From assembly GCF_000739815.1 (NCBI RefSeq), contig NZ_BBJJ01000007.1, positions 1 to 64,000 on the forward strand: DNA of 64,000 nt, in the 5' to 3' direction. The position numbers were made by a program, and so were the translations under genes. The stretch is from Paraburkholderia mimosarum LMG 23256 = NBRC 106338. Lineage in GTDB: Bacteria; Pseudomonadota; Gammaproteobacteria; Burkholderiales; Burkholderiaceae. Under the pieces are notes generated by a model that was not told the origin of the DNA, ran no database searches, and worked only from the letters and a program-made list of their open reading frames with translations. This document shows, piece by piece, positions 33,903 through 42,805 of the stretch (its first letter is position 1; each line of letters begins with the position of its first letter).

Positions 33903-35399
33903 ATGAGCGACTCCAGACGGGCAGGGCCGAACGAGGAAACGGGCGTGCAAGTAGCGAGTGGCGAGGCAGCCGGGCTTCTCGACGTTGACGACGCCCGCCA
34001 TCTGCTCTTGCGCACGGGCTTCGCGCCGCGCGCGGGCGAAGTCTCGGCCTGGGTGGGAATGACGCGAGCGCAAGCGGTTGCACGGCTCATCGGTGGCGCG
34101 CGCAGTGAGGCGCTTACGCCGTTGCCCGCATGGGCGGATGAAGTGCCGGCGAGCCGCGCGCAACGCAGTGCGTGGACGCCCGACGAACGCCGCGAGGCCC
34201 AGCGCCAGCGCGGAGCGCGCTACGACGAACTGCGCGCGTGGTGGGTGCGCGAAATGCTCGTCACGCCTTCGCCACTCACCGAGCGCATGACGCTCCTCTG
34301 GCATAACCACTTCACTTCGGGACAGGACAAGGTCCCGGAGCCACAGTTGATGGCCGCGCAAAACGCGCTCTTGCGACGCCATGCGCTCGGCAGCTTCGCG
34401 ACGATGCTGCACGCCGTCGCGAAGGATCCGGCGATGCTGCAGTACCTCGACGGCGCGGGCAACCGCAAGGGCCGGCCCAACGAGAATTTCGCGCGCGAGG
34501 TGATGGAGTTGTTCACGCTGGGCGAAGGACAATATTCGCAGCGCGACGTTGCCGAAGCGGCGCGCGCCTATACGGGCTGGGCGCTCGATCCCGATACCCT
34601 GGCGTTCATCTCGCGCGCCGACTGGCACGACGATGGCGAAAAGACCGTGCTCGGACAGAGCGGCCCATTCGACGGCGACCAGATGCTCGACATCCTGCTC
34701 GCGCAGCCGCAAACTGCCCGTTACGTGAGCACGAAACTGTGGCGCGAGTTCATCTCCGGGACGCCGGAGGAGGCGCAACTTGCAGGCGTCGCCGCGCGCT
34801 TTCGCGCGAGCGGCTATGACATCGGCGCGGCGCTTGCTGCACTGCTCACGACACCCGCGTTCTGGGACGAGCGCAACCGGGGCGTGCTCGTGAGTTCGCC
34901 GGTGGAATTCATCGTCGGGACGATGCGGCGCTTCGACGTGGCGTACGGCGACACGCTGCCGTTTGCGCGCCGTGCGGCCGCATTGGGCGAGAACCTGTTC
35001 TATCCGCCGAATGTGAAGGGCTGGCCGGGCGGGGTGTCGTGGATCAATAGTTCGACGTTGCTCGCGCGCAAGCAGTTCGTCGAGCAGCTGTTTCGCGCGA
35101 CAGAGGCGGGGCGGCCGCAGTCTGCGGCACCGGCGACGAAGATCGCCGCAAGCGTCTCGCAATGCGCACAAACCATGCGGAACGCGCCGGAGGCCTTGCA
35201 AGGCGGCATGCGCTTCGACCTGGATGGCTGGCTCGCGCACTTCGGCCTCACCGCCGATGCGACGCCCGGCATTTCTGCGCAGTTGCAGATGCAGCATGCC
35301 GTGCTGCCGCTCGCGCCTGTCGATGCGATCGCAGCGGGTAGCAGTGCCGGCTCGTATCTCCAGGCACTGCTGATGGATCCGGTGTATCAGCTGAAATGA
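33903..35399 (+). CDS. DUF1800 family protein
   Basis: 498-residue protein of the DUF1800 family, of unknown function. Features visible include LLLRTGFAPR, TLLWHNHFTSG (a conserved Trp-His-Asn-His cluster that looks like a metal or active site), NENFAREVMELFTLGEG and PPNVKGWPGG. No signal peptide is visible at the N-terminus (MSDSRRAGPNEE). It is followed by a DUF1501 gene 67 bp downstream. The two families co-occur across many bacteria and are thought to work as a pair, but no activity is established. Confidence 0.85.
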   Translation: MSDSRRAGPNEETGVQVASGEAAGLLDVDDARHLLLRTGFAPRAGEVSAWVGMTRAQAVARLIGGARSEALTPLPAWADEVPASRAQRSAWTPDERREAQRQRGARYDELRAWWVREMLVTPSPLTERMTLLWHNHFTSGQDKVPEPQLMAAQNALLRRHALGSFATMLHAVAKDPAMLQYLDGAGNRKGRPNENFAREVMELFTLGEGQYSQRDVAEAARAYTGWALDPDTLAFISRADWHDDGEKTVLGQSGPFDGDQMLDILLAQPQTARYVSTKLWREFISGTPEEAQLAGVAARFRASGYDIGAALAALLTTPAFWDERNRGVLVSSPVEFIVGTMRRFDVAYGDTLPFARRAAALGENLFYPPNVKGWPGGVSWINSSTLLARKQFVEQLFRATEAGRPQSAAPATKIAASVSQCAQTMRNAPEALQGGMRFDLDGWLAHFGLTADATPGISAQLQMQHAVLPLAPVDAIAAGSSAGSYLQALLMDPVYQLK

Positions 35400-35466
35400 C
35401 GCATGCAGTGGAACGGGGGGCTGATGGCGCGAAGGTGCACTGCATCACTGATGAGCGAGGCAAGCC

Positions 35467-36702
35467 ATGAAGCGACGTGACTTTCTTGCAGCCGGTGCCC
35501 GGGCCACCGTGGCGATGGCGGGCACGGCGCTGTGGCTGCCCGGCGCCGCGCGCGCGCAGGACCCGCGGTTCGTGCGCCCGGGCGTCGCGAACGGCTACGC
35601 AAACCTGCTGATACTCGTCGAACTCAAGGGCGGCAACGATGGCCTGAACACGGTCGTGCCTTTCGCCGATCCGCTCTACTACCGCTATCGACAAACCATC
35701 GGCGTGCCGCGCGCGCAGGCAATCCAGCTCGACGAGCGCACCGCGCTGCATCCCGCGCTGGCTCCTCTCATGTCGATATGGCGTGCGCACGAACTCGCGA
35801 TCGTGCAGGGCGTGAGCTACCCGCAGCCGAACCTGTCACACTTTCGCTCGATCGAGATCTGGGACACGGCTTCGCGCTCGGATCAATACCTGCGCGAGGG
35901 ATGGCTCACGCGCGCATTCGCAAGCGCCCCGGTGCCGGGTAACTTCGCCGCCGACGCGCTCGTGCTCGGCAGCGCCGAAATGGGGCCGCTCTCCAACGGC
36001 GCACGCGCCATCGCGCTCGTGAATCCGGCGCAGTTCGCGCGTGTCTCGCGCCTCGTCAGGCCGGTTTCGCTCAAGGAGCGCAACCCGGCGCTCGCCCATA
36101 TCCTCGACGTCGAAAACGACATCGTGCACGCCGCCGACAAACTGCGGCCGCATCCAGGTAACTACGCGTTGAAGACGGCATTCCCGGCGGGGGCGTTCGG
36201 CGCATCGATCCAGACAGCGATGCACGCGCTCGCGTCGGCCGACACCCCGCAAGGCGAGCCGGTGCCGGGGTGCGGCGTCGCGGCGATTCGTCTGACGCTC
36301 AACGGTTTCGATACGCACCAGAATCAGCCGCAGCGTCACGCCGACTTGCTGCGCCAGTTCGCGGCGGGCATGGTGGCGATGCGTTCGGCCCTGGTCGAGC
36401 TTGGGCGTTGGGACCGAGCGCTCATCGTGACGTATGCGGAATTCGGGCGGCGCGTGCGCGAGAATCAAAGCCGCGGCACCGACCACGGCACGGCGTCGGC
36501 GCATTTCGTGGCGGGTGGGCGGGTGGCGGGCGGGCTTTACGGGCAGCCGCCGGAACTCGCGCGTCTCGATGGCAATGGCAATCTGCCAGTGGGTGTGGAC
36601 TTCAGGCAGATCTATGCGACCGTACTCGGACCATGGTGGGGGCTCGACGCACAGGCCGTATTGCAGCAGCGCTTCGAGGCGCTGCCGTTGCTGCGGGCGT
36701 AG
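35467..36702 (+). CDS. DUF1501 family protein with Tat signal
   Basis: 411-residue protein of the DUF1501 family, related to the alkaline phosphatase/sulfatase fold. The start MKRRDFLAAGARATVAMAGTA is a twin-arginine signal (RRDFL), with cleavage near ARAQ, so it is exported folded. Conserved stretches include VELKGGNDGLNTVVP, LSHFRSIEIWDTA and the late EFGRRVRENQSRGTDHGTA, with FDTHQNQ in between; several of these carry likely metal ligands. It shares an operon with the DUF1800 gene. Confidence 0.87.
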   Translation: MKRRDFLAAGARATVAMAGTALWLPGAARAQDPRFVRPGVANGYANLLILVELKGGNDGLNTVVPFADPLYYRYRQTIGVPRAQAIQLDERTALHPALAPLMSIWRAHELAIVQGVSYPQPNLSHFRSIEIWDTASRSDQYLREGWLTRAFASAPVPGNFAADALVLGSAEMGPLSNGARAIALVNPAQFARVSRLVRPVSLKERNPALAHILDVENDIVHAADKLRPHPGNYALKTAFPAGAFGASIQTAMHALASADTPQGEPVPGCGVAAIRLTLNGFDTHQNQPQRHADLLRQFAAGMVAMRSALVELGRWDRALIVTYAEFGRRVRENQSRGTDHGTASAHFVAGGRVAGGLYGQPPELARLDGNGNLPVGVDFRQIYATVLGPWWGLDAQAVLQQRFEALPLLRA

Positions 36703-36765
36703 TGACGGTTCGTGCGTGCCTTGCCGGACACATCCAGCCCGGCGGGGCCAGGCTCACGACGTGCG

Positions 36766-37638
36766 TCAACTGCGGCGTGCGGCGCGCCATGAGATCCAGA
36801 GCTTGCGGACAGGCGTGAGCACGATCTGCTGATGCAGCACCTGGTACCCCTCGCGCTCGACTTCGTCCAGCAACGCGAGTTCGAGTGCCGCGAGCGCTCG
36901 CAACGTGCGCTGGTCGCGGCGCGCGGAAGCGGGAATCGCGTCGAGCGCGGCATGCACCGAGTCTCTCGCGCGCGCGGTCTGGAATTGCATCAGCTCCGTG
37001 AACTCCGCGCTATATCGCCGGTTGATCAGATCGGAGGCCGTCACGTTGTAGCGTTGCAGTTCGTCGATCGGCACGTAGATGCGCCCATGGCGCGCGTCGT
37101 TGCCGATTTCCGGCACGAACTGCGCGAGCGTGAGCGCGTTGCCGAGCGGTGCGGCCCAGCGTGCGGCGTCGCGCCGGTCCGCTTCGGTGCGCGCGCTCAG
37201 CTGCGCGACGAGCGAGGCGAATGTGCCGCCTACGCCGTCCATGTAGCGGCGCAGGTTGGGCAGGTCGAGATAGCGCGCCTGTTCCAGATCCATCTCGAAG
37301 CCGGCGAGCAGTGCCTGCAGGTCGGGGTAGATCGTGCTCGTGTCGTCGAGATGCGCGGCGAGTGCCTGGGTGACCGGATGCGCAGGCTTGCCCGCGGCGA
37401 GCGCGGCCAGTTCCTTTTGCCACCAGGCAAGCTTGGTGCGGCCCACCGTGGGGTCGCTCGTTTCCTTCGCGGTTTCCTCGAGCTCACGGCGCAGCGCGAA
37501 GAGCGCGGTGAGAAGCGGCTGACGCGCGGCATGGGCCTGACGCAGCGCATAGTAGGTGCTCGAACCAGGGGGAGCCGCCTTTTGCAGGCAGTAGTCGTCG
37601 AAGTTCACGGCGTTCGCAGATGTGGGGCGATGCGGCAC
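36766..37638 (-). CDS. Squalene/phytoene synthase-like protein, aspartate motifs degenerate
   Basis: 290-residue protein with the all-helical fold of the squalene/phytoene synthase family. The usual first aspartate motif is replaced by FALRRELEETAKE (residues 47-59) and the second by FVPEIGNDARHGRIYVP (174-190), so most catalytic aspartates are absent or changed to Glu/Asn. Family features that remain include GFEMDLEQARY (113-123) and RRYMDGVGGTF. That pattern argues against an active HpnD-type synthase. It resembles non-catalytic relatives such as the complex I assembly factor NDUFAF6. It is convergent with the DUF1501 gene and is followed upstream by tRNA-Leu. Confidence 0.75.
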   Translation of the reverse strand: MPHRPTSANAVNFDDYCLQKAAPPGSSTYYALRQAHAARQPLLTALFALRRELEETAKETSDPTVGRTKLAWWQKELAALAAGKPAHPVTQALAAHLDDTSTIYPDLQALLAGFEMDLEQARYLDLPNLRRYMDGVGGTFASLVAQLSARTEADRRDAARWAAPLGNALTLAQFVPEIGNDARHGRIYVPIDELQRYNVTASDLINRRYSAEFTELMQFQTARARDSVHAALDAIPASARRDQRTLRALAALELALLDEVEREGYQVLHQQIVLTPVRKLWISWRAARRS

Positions 37639-37902
37639 GCGTGACGGTCACAGCGCGCGCGAGATAGAGCCGCGATTCTAGCATCGGGGTGTGCTGAGAT
37701 CGGCTCCGCCGGCCCGCCACAGTGAACGGCGGCTTGCCCGGCGCATCGTCGCGCATTGTTTTGGGGATGCAGACAAGCGCCAGCCAATCGGTTAGAATCT
37801 CGCGCTTGCGCTTTTTGCCTGACGTCTCACGAGGACTCGATCAGTCGGCAAGTTGCGAAGGGTTGTACGCGCGGTTGTATCGCCGAACTGGCGCATGAAT
37901 TC

Positions 37903-37989
37903 GCGTGAGTGGCGAAATTGGTAGACGCACCAGGTTTAGGTCCTGACGCCCGCAAGGGTGTGCCGGTTCGAGTCCGGCCTCACGCACCA
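37903..37989 (+). tRNA. tRNA-Leu (anticodon TAG)
   Basis: 87 nt including encoded CCA. Acceptor GCGTGAG pairs perfectly with CTCACGC (37979-37985), discriminator A. A long variable arm, typical of class II leucine tRNA, follows the anticodon loop TTTAGGT, giving anticodon TAG. The T arm is CCGGTTCGAGTCCGG. A TAGAAT hexamer at 37793-37798 could be its -10 box. A strong terminator follows. Confidence 0.95.
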
Positions 37990-37995
37990 CAAATA

Positions 37996-38031
37996 GAAAG
38001 GCCATGTACCCATCGGTACATGGCCTTTTTT
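37996..38031 (+). terminator. Rho-independent terminator of tRNA-Leu
   Basis: Perfect 11-bp stem GGCCATGTACC (38000-38010) and GGTACATGGCC (38015-38025), loop CATC, then six Ts (38026-38031). It begins 10 bp after the tRNA end. Confidence 0.95.
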
Positions 38032-38126
38032 GTTTGCGCGCCGCAGATGACGACGGCGGCTTGGCGGCGACGACCTGTTGCGTGGGCCATCTATTTGATT
38101 TATCGCCTCTGCTTGAGCCTGCTGCG

Positions 38127-38573
38127 TTACAGCTCCGCCTGCATGGCCTCGATCACCTTGTTGAGTGCACGCGCAAGCGTGTCGCGCTCCTTGTCGTCAA
38201 GGCTCGCAAACAAGTCGATATTCCACTTGCGCGCAATGGGCATGACCTTGCGATACAGCGCGCGTCCATCGGGTGTGAGCGAAACGAGTACGAGGCGGCC
38301 GTCTTCCTCGCTTGTATCGCGCTGCATGAGGCCGCGGCGCATCAGCGCCTCGGCTGCGCGGCTCGCCTGGCTCTTGTCCAGATTGGCGTGGCGCGCAAGT
38401 TCCATCACGGAAAACGGGCCGAACGCACCCACAGCTGCAATGAGCCGAGCTTCCGGAAGTGTGATGCCGAGCTTCGCCTGGTAGCGTTCGCTGGCGCCCC
38501 GTTCGGAGAGCTTGTTCAGGACATGCAGCCGATAGGTGAGGAATTGTTCGAGTCCGGCTTTGCTTGCCTTCAT
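38127..38573 (-). CDS. MarR-family transcriptional regulator
   Basis: 148-residue winged-helix dimeric regulator. The DNA-binding part spans ~40-110: FSVMELARHANLDKSQASRAAEALMRRGLM is the helix-turn-helix, and DTSEEDGRLVLVSLTPDG is the wing. Flanking helices form the dimer. An upstream start at 38639 adds 22 Ser/Thr/Gln-rich residues and seems less likely. No neighbouring target gene is obvious: glycerate kinase is upstream on the same strand. Ligand unknown. Confidence 0.88.
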   Translation of the reverse strand: MKASKAGLEQFLTYRLHVLNKLSERGASERYQAKLGITLPEARLIAAVGAFGPFSVMELARHANLDKSQASRAAEALMRRGLMQRDTSEEDGRLVLVSLTPDGRALYRKVMPIARKWNIDLFASLDDKERDTLARALNKVIEAMQAEL

Positions 38574-38801
38574 GGGAGTCCTGGTCTGGTCGCTTGGGAA
38601 GGGCGCGATCGTGTCGCGATTCTGTGATTGTTGCCCCATCCGGCGCCCGGGTCAACGCATCCGAATCCCTTGTTAAGCACCCGGAATAGCGCACGAATCT
38701 ATTAATCGCTTACTGCGGAATGCGCGGTGCGAGCAGGTTCGTGTATCGGGCCGCGAGGCTTGCGTCGGGAAAGCCGGGGCGGGTGGCCCCGGCAACGCCG
38801 T

Positions 38802-39959
38802 TCAGATGGATGTACGCGCAGCGTATTTGAGGCGCGCGAGCTGCTCCGCCTCGTTGGCAAGGAGGCGCGCCGCGTCGCGGATCGCGGTTTCCAGCGTCAC
38901 GGGGCCGGGCGCGGGCGAGAAGCACCCGCTGAAGTGCTCGGCGAGGCGCGGCAGGGCAGCCGCGTCCACGGCGCCCGAGAGCAGCGTCGCCGGCACTCCG
39001 GCGGCCGCGGCGTGGCGGCAGGCGATGAACGGGGCCTTGCCATGCAGCGTCTGGACGTCCGAGCGTCCCTCGCCGGTGATGAGCCAGTCGGCGTTGTCGA
39101 GGGCCTCGTCCAAACCGATGGTGCGCGCAACGACCTCGGCGCCCGGCTCGAAGCTCGCGCCGAGGATGCGCAGCGCGAAACCCAGGCCGCCGGCGGCGCC
39201 GGAGCCCGCTTCGTCGCGCACGCGACGGCCCAGCGCCGCTTCGACCAGATCGGCGAACCGGCCGAGCGCCGCGTCGATCGGCGCCACCTGCTCGGGCGTC
39301 ACGCCTTTTTGCGGGCCGAACACGGCTGTCGCGCCGTGTTCTCCCGTGAGCGGGTTGTCGACGTCGGACATGCCGACGAACTCGGCTTCTCCAAGCCGCG
39401 CGTCGAGACCCGATGCGTCCACGCGTGCAACCCGGGCGAGCGCCTCCGGGGTCGGCTCGAGCGGCTTGCCGTCCGCGTCGAAGAGCTGCAGTCCGAGGCC
39501 CGCTAGCAGGCCCGCGCCGCCATCGTTTGTGCTGCTGCCGCCGAGCGCCACGTAAAAGCGCCGCACGCCTTCATCGAGCAGTGCGCGAATCGCTTCGCCC
39601 ATGCCGCGCGTGCTGCGCGCGGCTACCGGCACGCCCATGCCCACCGCGTCCGTAATGCCGACGATCTCGGCCGTCTCGACGATCGCGCTGCCGTCGTGCA
39701 GCAACCCTACCGCAGCGTCGCGCTTCGGACCCGCGGCGCCTTCCACGTGGATCACGCGGCGCTCGCCGCCCATCGACAGCATCGCGTCGAGGGTGCCTTC
39801 GCCGCCGTCGGCCATCGGGCGGATGCGGATGTCTGCGTCGGCGCGCACGCGCCGGATGCCCTCGGCGATCGCGGCGGCGACCCCGTCCGCGCTGAGCGAG
39901 CCTTTGAAAGAATCAGGAGCAATGACGATAACGGGAACGTCAGTCGACGAATTCGGCAT
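38802..39959 (-). CDS. Glycerate kinase (type II, GlxK/GarK family)
   Basis: 385-residue kinase that phosphorylates D-glycerate in glyoxylate/glycerate catabolism. It matches the GlxK/GarK family: IAPDSFKGSLSA at the start, MADGGEGTLDAM, GGSSTNDGGAGLLAGLGLQLFD, and NPLTGEHGATAVFGPQKG in the middle with LITGEGRSDVQTLHGKAPF near the end. It is monocistronic here, 228 bp from the MarR-family start, with no tartronate-semialdehyde genes beside it. Confidence 0.92.
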   Translation of the reverse strand: MPNSSTDVPVIVIAPDSFKGSLSADGVAAAIAEGIRRVRADADIRIRPMADGGEGTLDAMLSMGGERRVIHVEGAAGPKRDAAVGLLHDGSAIVETAEIVGITDAVGMGVPVAARSTRGMGEAIRALLDEGVRRFYVALGGSSTNDGGAGLLAGLGLQLFDADGKPLEPTPEALARVARVDASGLDARLGEAEFVGMSDVDNPLTGEHGATAVFGPQKGVTPEQVAPIDAALGRFADLVEAALGRRVRDEAGSGAAGGLGFALRILGASFEPGAEVVARTIGLDEALDNADWLITGEGRSDVQTLHGKAPFIACRHAAAAGVPATLLSGAVDAAALPRLAEHFSGCFSPAPGPVTLETAIRDAARLLANEAEQLARLKYAARTSI

Positions 39960-40376
39960 GGTGTCTCTGCTGGAAGAATGGTGTTGGGAGTGGCTGCGGC
40001 CGGCGGGGCGTCCGGCGCGAGCGTAAGCTTAGCAGCCCGCCGCGTGCACGGGATAACGGCGTTGCCATAGCGCGGATTGGGGCGCGGATTGGGGGCGCGG
40101 ATCGGCGCGCACTTCAGCGCGGCGCGAAGCCAAAACGAGCACCAGGGCACGCCCGAACGGCAATTACACTGGGTGCGCGAAATAGTTTGCTAAAATACTT
40201 GGCTCTTTTGACGGAACCGCACCGCGAGCCGCCCGTTTCGGCGCTGTAGAGCGGCGCCTCGCGCGCCAGCATGCAGCTCCAAAGCGCGTTGCCGCCCGGG
40301 GAAACCCCATCGGACTGCGGCACGCAAAGATCACAGATTACTGATTCGCTCGAACAATTTTAGGACGATTGAAGCC
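39960..40376. other. Intergenic region upstream of tig
   Basis: 417 bp with no supported gene. Local AT-rich patch AAATAGTTTGCTAAAATACTT (about 40180-40200) carries TAAAAT at 40191-40196, a plausible -10 box for tig about 180 bp before its start. No good -35 hexamer at 16-18 bp was found. The tig leader would then be ~180 nt. Confidence 0.4.
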
Positions 40377-41723
40377 ATGGCTAACGTTGTTGAAAACCTC
40401 GGCAAGCTCGAACGCCGCGTGACGATTTCCCTGCCGAAGGACGCCGTGCAGAAAGAAGTCGACACGCGCATCCGCAAACTCGCCAAGAACGTGCGCATGC
40501 CGGGTTTCCGCCCGGGCAAGGTGCCGCTCAAGATGGTCACGCAGCAGTATTCGGGCCAGGTGGAAGCCGAAGTCCTGAGCGACAAGGTCGGCAAGGAATT
40601 CTTCGACATCAGCCGCGCCGAGAACCTGCGCGTGGCCGGCCAGCCGAACTTCGCGCCGAAGGCCGAAGCCGCCGAAGGCGACTACGCGTTCGACGCGACC
40701 TTCGAGGTCTATCCGGAAGTGAAGCTCGGCGACATCACGACGGCCGAAATCGAGCGCACGACGACCACCATCACCGAAGCCGAAATCGACCGCACGCTCG
40801 ACATCCTGCGCAAGCAGCGCGTGCACTTCCACGCTCGCGGCGAAGCGGGCGAGCACGGTGACGGCGGTGCCGACACCGCGGCCAAGGAAGGCGATCGCGT
40901 GACGGTCGACTTCGTCGGCAAGATCGACGATGTCGCGTTCCAGGGCGGCACGGCCGAAGGTTTCGCGTTCGTGCTGGGCGAAGGCCGCATGCTGCCGGAA
41001 TTCGAAAAGGCCGCCATTGGTCTGAAGAAGGGCGAGTCCCGCGAATTCGACCTCGCGTTCCCCGAGGACTATCACGGCAAGGACGTCGCCGGCAAAACCG
41101 CGAAGTTCACGATCACGATGCAGCAGATCGAGTGGCCGCACCTGCCGGAAATCGACGCGGAATTCGCGAAGTCGCTCGGCATCGCCGACGGCGACCTCGT
41201 GAAGATGCGCGCCGAAATCAAGGACAACCTCGAGCGTGAAGCGAAGCGCCGCACGCAGTCCATCGTCAAGAACCAGGTCATGGACGCGCTCCTGAAGATC
41301 GCCGAACTCGACGTGCCGAACGCGCTGGTCGAGCAGGACCAGCAGCGCCTCGTCGAGATGGCGCGTGCCGACCTCGCGCAGCGCGGCGTGCCGAACGCCA
41401 AGGACGCGCCGATCCCGGCCGAGATGTTCAAGGAGCAGGCCGAGCGCCGCGTGAAGCTGGGCCTCGTGCTCGCCGAACTCGTGAAGGCCAACGGCCTCGA
41501 AGCGAAGCCGGAGCAGATCCGTGCTGAAGTCGACGAATTCGCGAAAAGCTACGAAGACCCGAAGGAGGTCGTGCGCTGGTATTATTCCAACCAGCAGCGT
41601 CTGGCCGAAATGGAAGCTTACGTCGTCGAATCGAACGTCGTGGACTTCGTGCTCGGCAAGGCCAAGGTGACGGACAAGCAAGTTAGCTTCGAAGAACTGG
41701 CAAGCGCGACGGCGCAGGCTTAA
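40377..41723 (+). CDS. tig: Trigger factor
   Basis: Ribosome-bound chaperone and peptidyl-prolyl isomerase that meets nascent chains. The 448-residue protein has the three family domains: N-terminal ribosome-binding (residues ~1-130, signature [14 protein letters not shown] at 41-54), a FKBP-like PPIase (~160-245, [20 protein letters not shown]), and the C-terminal chaperone domain (~250-430). It starts the tig-clpP-clpX-lon block. The terminator after it suggests at least partial uncoupling from clpP. Confidence 0.97.
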   Translation: MANVVENLGKLERRVTISLPKDAVQKEVDTRIRKLAKNVRMPGFRPGKVPLKMVTQQYSGQVEAEVLSDKVGKEFFDISRAENLRVAGQPNFAPKAEAAEGDYAFDATFEVYPEVKLGDITTAEIERTTTTITEAEIDRTLDILRKQRVHFHARGEAGEHGDGGADTAAKEGDRVTVDFVGKIDDVAFQGGTAEGFAFVLGEGRMLPEFEKAAIGLKKGESREFDLAFPEDYHGKDVAGKTAKFTITMQQIEWPHLPEIDAEFAKSLGIADGDLVKMRAEIKDNLEREAKRRTQSIVKNQVMDALLKIAELDVPNALVEQDQQRLVEMARADLAQRGVPNAKDAPIPAEMFKEQAERRVKLGLVLAELVKANGLEAKPEQIRAEVDEFAKSYEDPKEVVRWYYSNQQRLAEMEAYVVESNVVDFVLGKAKVTDKQVSFEELASATAQA

Positions 41724-41734
41724 ATCTGCCCGCT

Positions 41735-41781
41735 ACGGCGTGCCGGCTGTCGGAGCGACCGACGGCCAGCACGCCGTTTTT
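41735..41781 (+). terminator. Terminator after tig
   Basis: Stem ACGGCGTGC (41735-41743) and GCACGCCGT (41769-41777) followed by a T-run to 41781. Extra pairing is possible inside the loop. It lies 11 bp past the tig stop. Confidence 0.85.
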
Positions 41782-41814
41782 GCATCCGCAGGTTTTAGCC
41801 ATGCTGCACGTGTG

Positions 41815-41842
41815 GTTGATTTGACCGGGGTCCGTCTCCATA
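41815..41842 (+). promoter_or_regulatory. Possible heat-shock (sigma-32) promoter of clpP
   Basis: GTTGATT (41815-41821), 14 bp, CTCCATA (41836-41842). The second box fits the sigma-32 CCCCATNT pattern in most positions and the first resembles CTTGAAA. An alternative sigma-70 reading is TTGACC at 41821-41826 with GGTTAT at 41845-41850. The choice cannot be made from sequence. Confidence 0.4.
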
Positions 41843-41882
41843 CGGGTTATCAGAAGAACTTTTCCAGACAAGGATGCACCGC

Positions 41883-42536
41883 ATGACCATTCGCGCTCAA
41901 TCGCTGGATACGTTGACTTCACATGCATCGCGGGACTTCGACCCGCAGGCGCTCGGCCTCGTGCCGATCGTTGTCGAAACGAGCGGCCGTGGCGAACGTT
42001 CGTACGACATCTATTCGCGGCTCCTGAAGGAGCGCGTGGTGTTCCTCGTGGGTGAAGTGAACGACCAGACGGCGAACCTCGTGGTCGCCCAGTTGCTGTT
42101 CCTCGAAAGCGAAAACCCGGACAAGGACATCAGCCTGTACATCAACAGCCCGGGCGGCTCGGTCTCGGCCGGCATGGCGATCTACGACACGATGCAATTC
42201 ATCAAGCCCGATGTTTCGACCCTTTGCATGGGCCTTGCGGCCAGCATGGGCGCGTTCCTGCTGGCGTCGGGCGCAAAGGGCAAGCGTTTTGCGCTGCCTA
42301 ACTCGCGCGTGATGATTCACCAGCCGCTCGGCGGCGCGCGCGGCCAGGCGTCGGACATCGAAATCCAGGCGCGCGAGATCCTGTACCTGAAGGAGCGCCT
42401 GAACCAGTTGCTGGCGCACCATACGGGTCAACCCGTCGAACGCATCGCGCGCGACACAGATCGCGACAATTTCATGTCGGGCGACGACGCCCAGGCATAT
42501 GGTCTCGTCGACCAGGTTCTGCACAAGCGTCCGTGA
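41883..42536 (+). CDS. clpP: ATP-dependent Clp protease proteolytic subunit ClpP
   Basis: 217-residue serine protease forming tetradecameric chambers with ClpX or ClpA. Catalytic Ser121 (GLAASMG) and His146 (VMIHQPLGG), with the Asp near 195. [17 protein letters not shown] and SGAKGKR are family blocks. Two starts compete: 41874 and 41883. AAGGA at 41870-41874 overlaps the first ATG but is 8 bp from the second, so I choose 41883. It lies 269 bp before clpX and after a terminator that follows tig. Confidence 0.96.
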   Translation: MTIRAQSLDTLTSHASRDFDPQALGLVPIVVETSGRGERSYDIYSRLLKERVVFLVGEVNDQTANLVVAQLLFLESENPDKDISLYINSPGGSVSAGMAIYDTMQFIKPDVSTLCMGLAASMGAFLLASGAKGKRFALPNSRVMIHQPLGGARGQASDIEIQAREILYLKERLNQLLAHHTGQPVERIARDTDRDNFMSGDDAQAYGLVDQVLHKRP

Positions 42537-42805
42537 TCCGGCGCCCGGCGCATCCCGCGTCCGACCCCATCAGGCTGACGCGGGAAGATAAAGGGACTCA
42601 AGCGACTCAAGCAGCGTAGAGGACTAGTTCGGCCCCCGCACAAAAGGGGATAGCCGACGCCGCGCAGACCTTGTGGAATAATCGGCAAACGCGCTTCGCG
42701 GCCCGCGGCCCCCAACGCCGTCTCAGCAAGCGGTTCACGCGCCCCCCGGCCCCGCCGGGGGAAACGGCGTATCATGTAACAGAGTGTCCGGAGGCTCATC
42801 TATCC

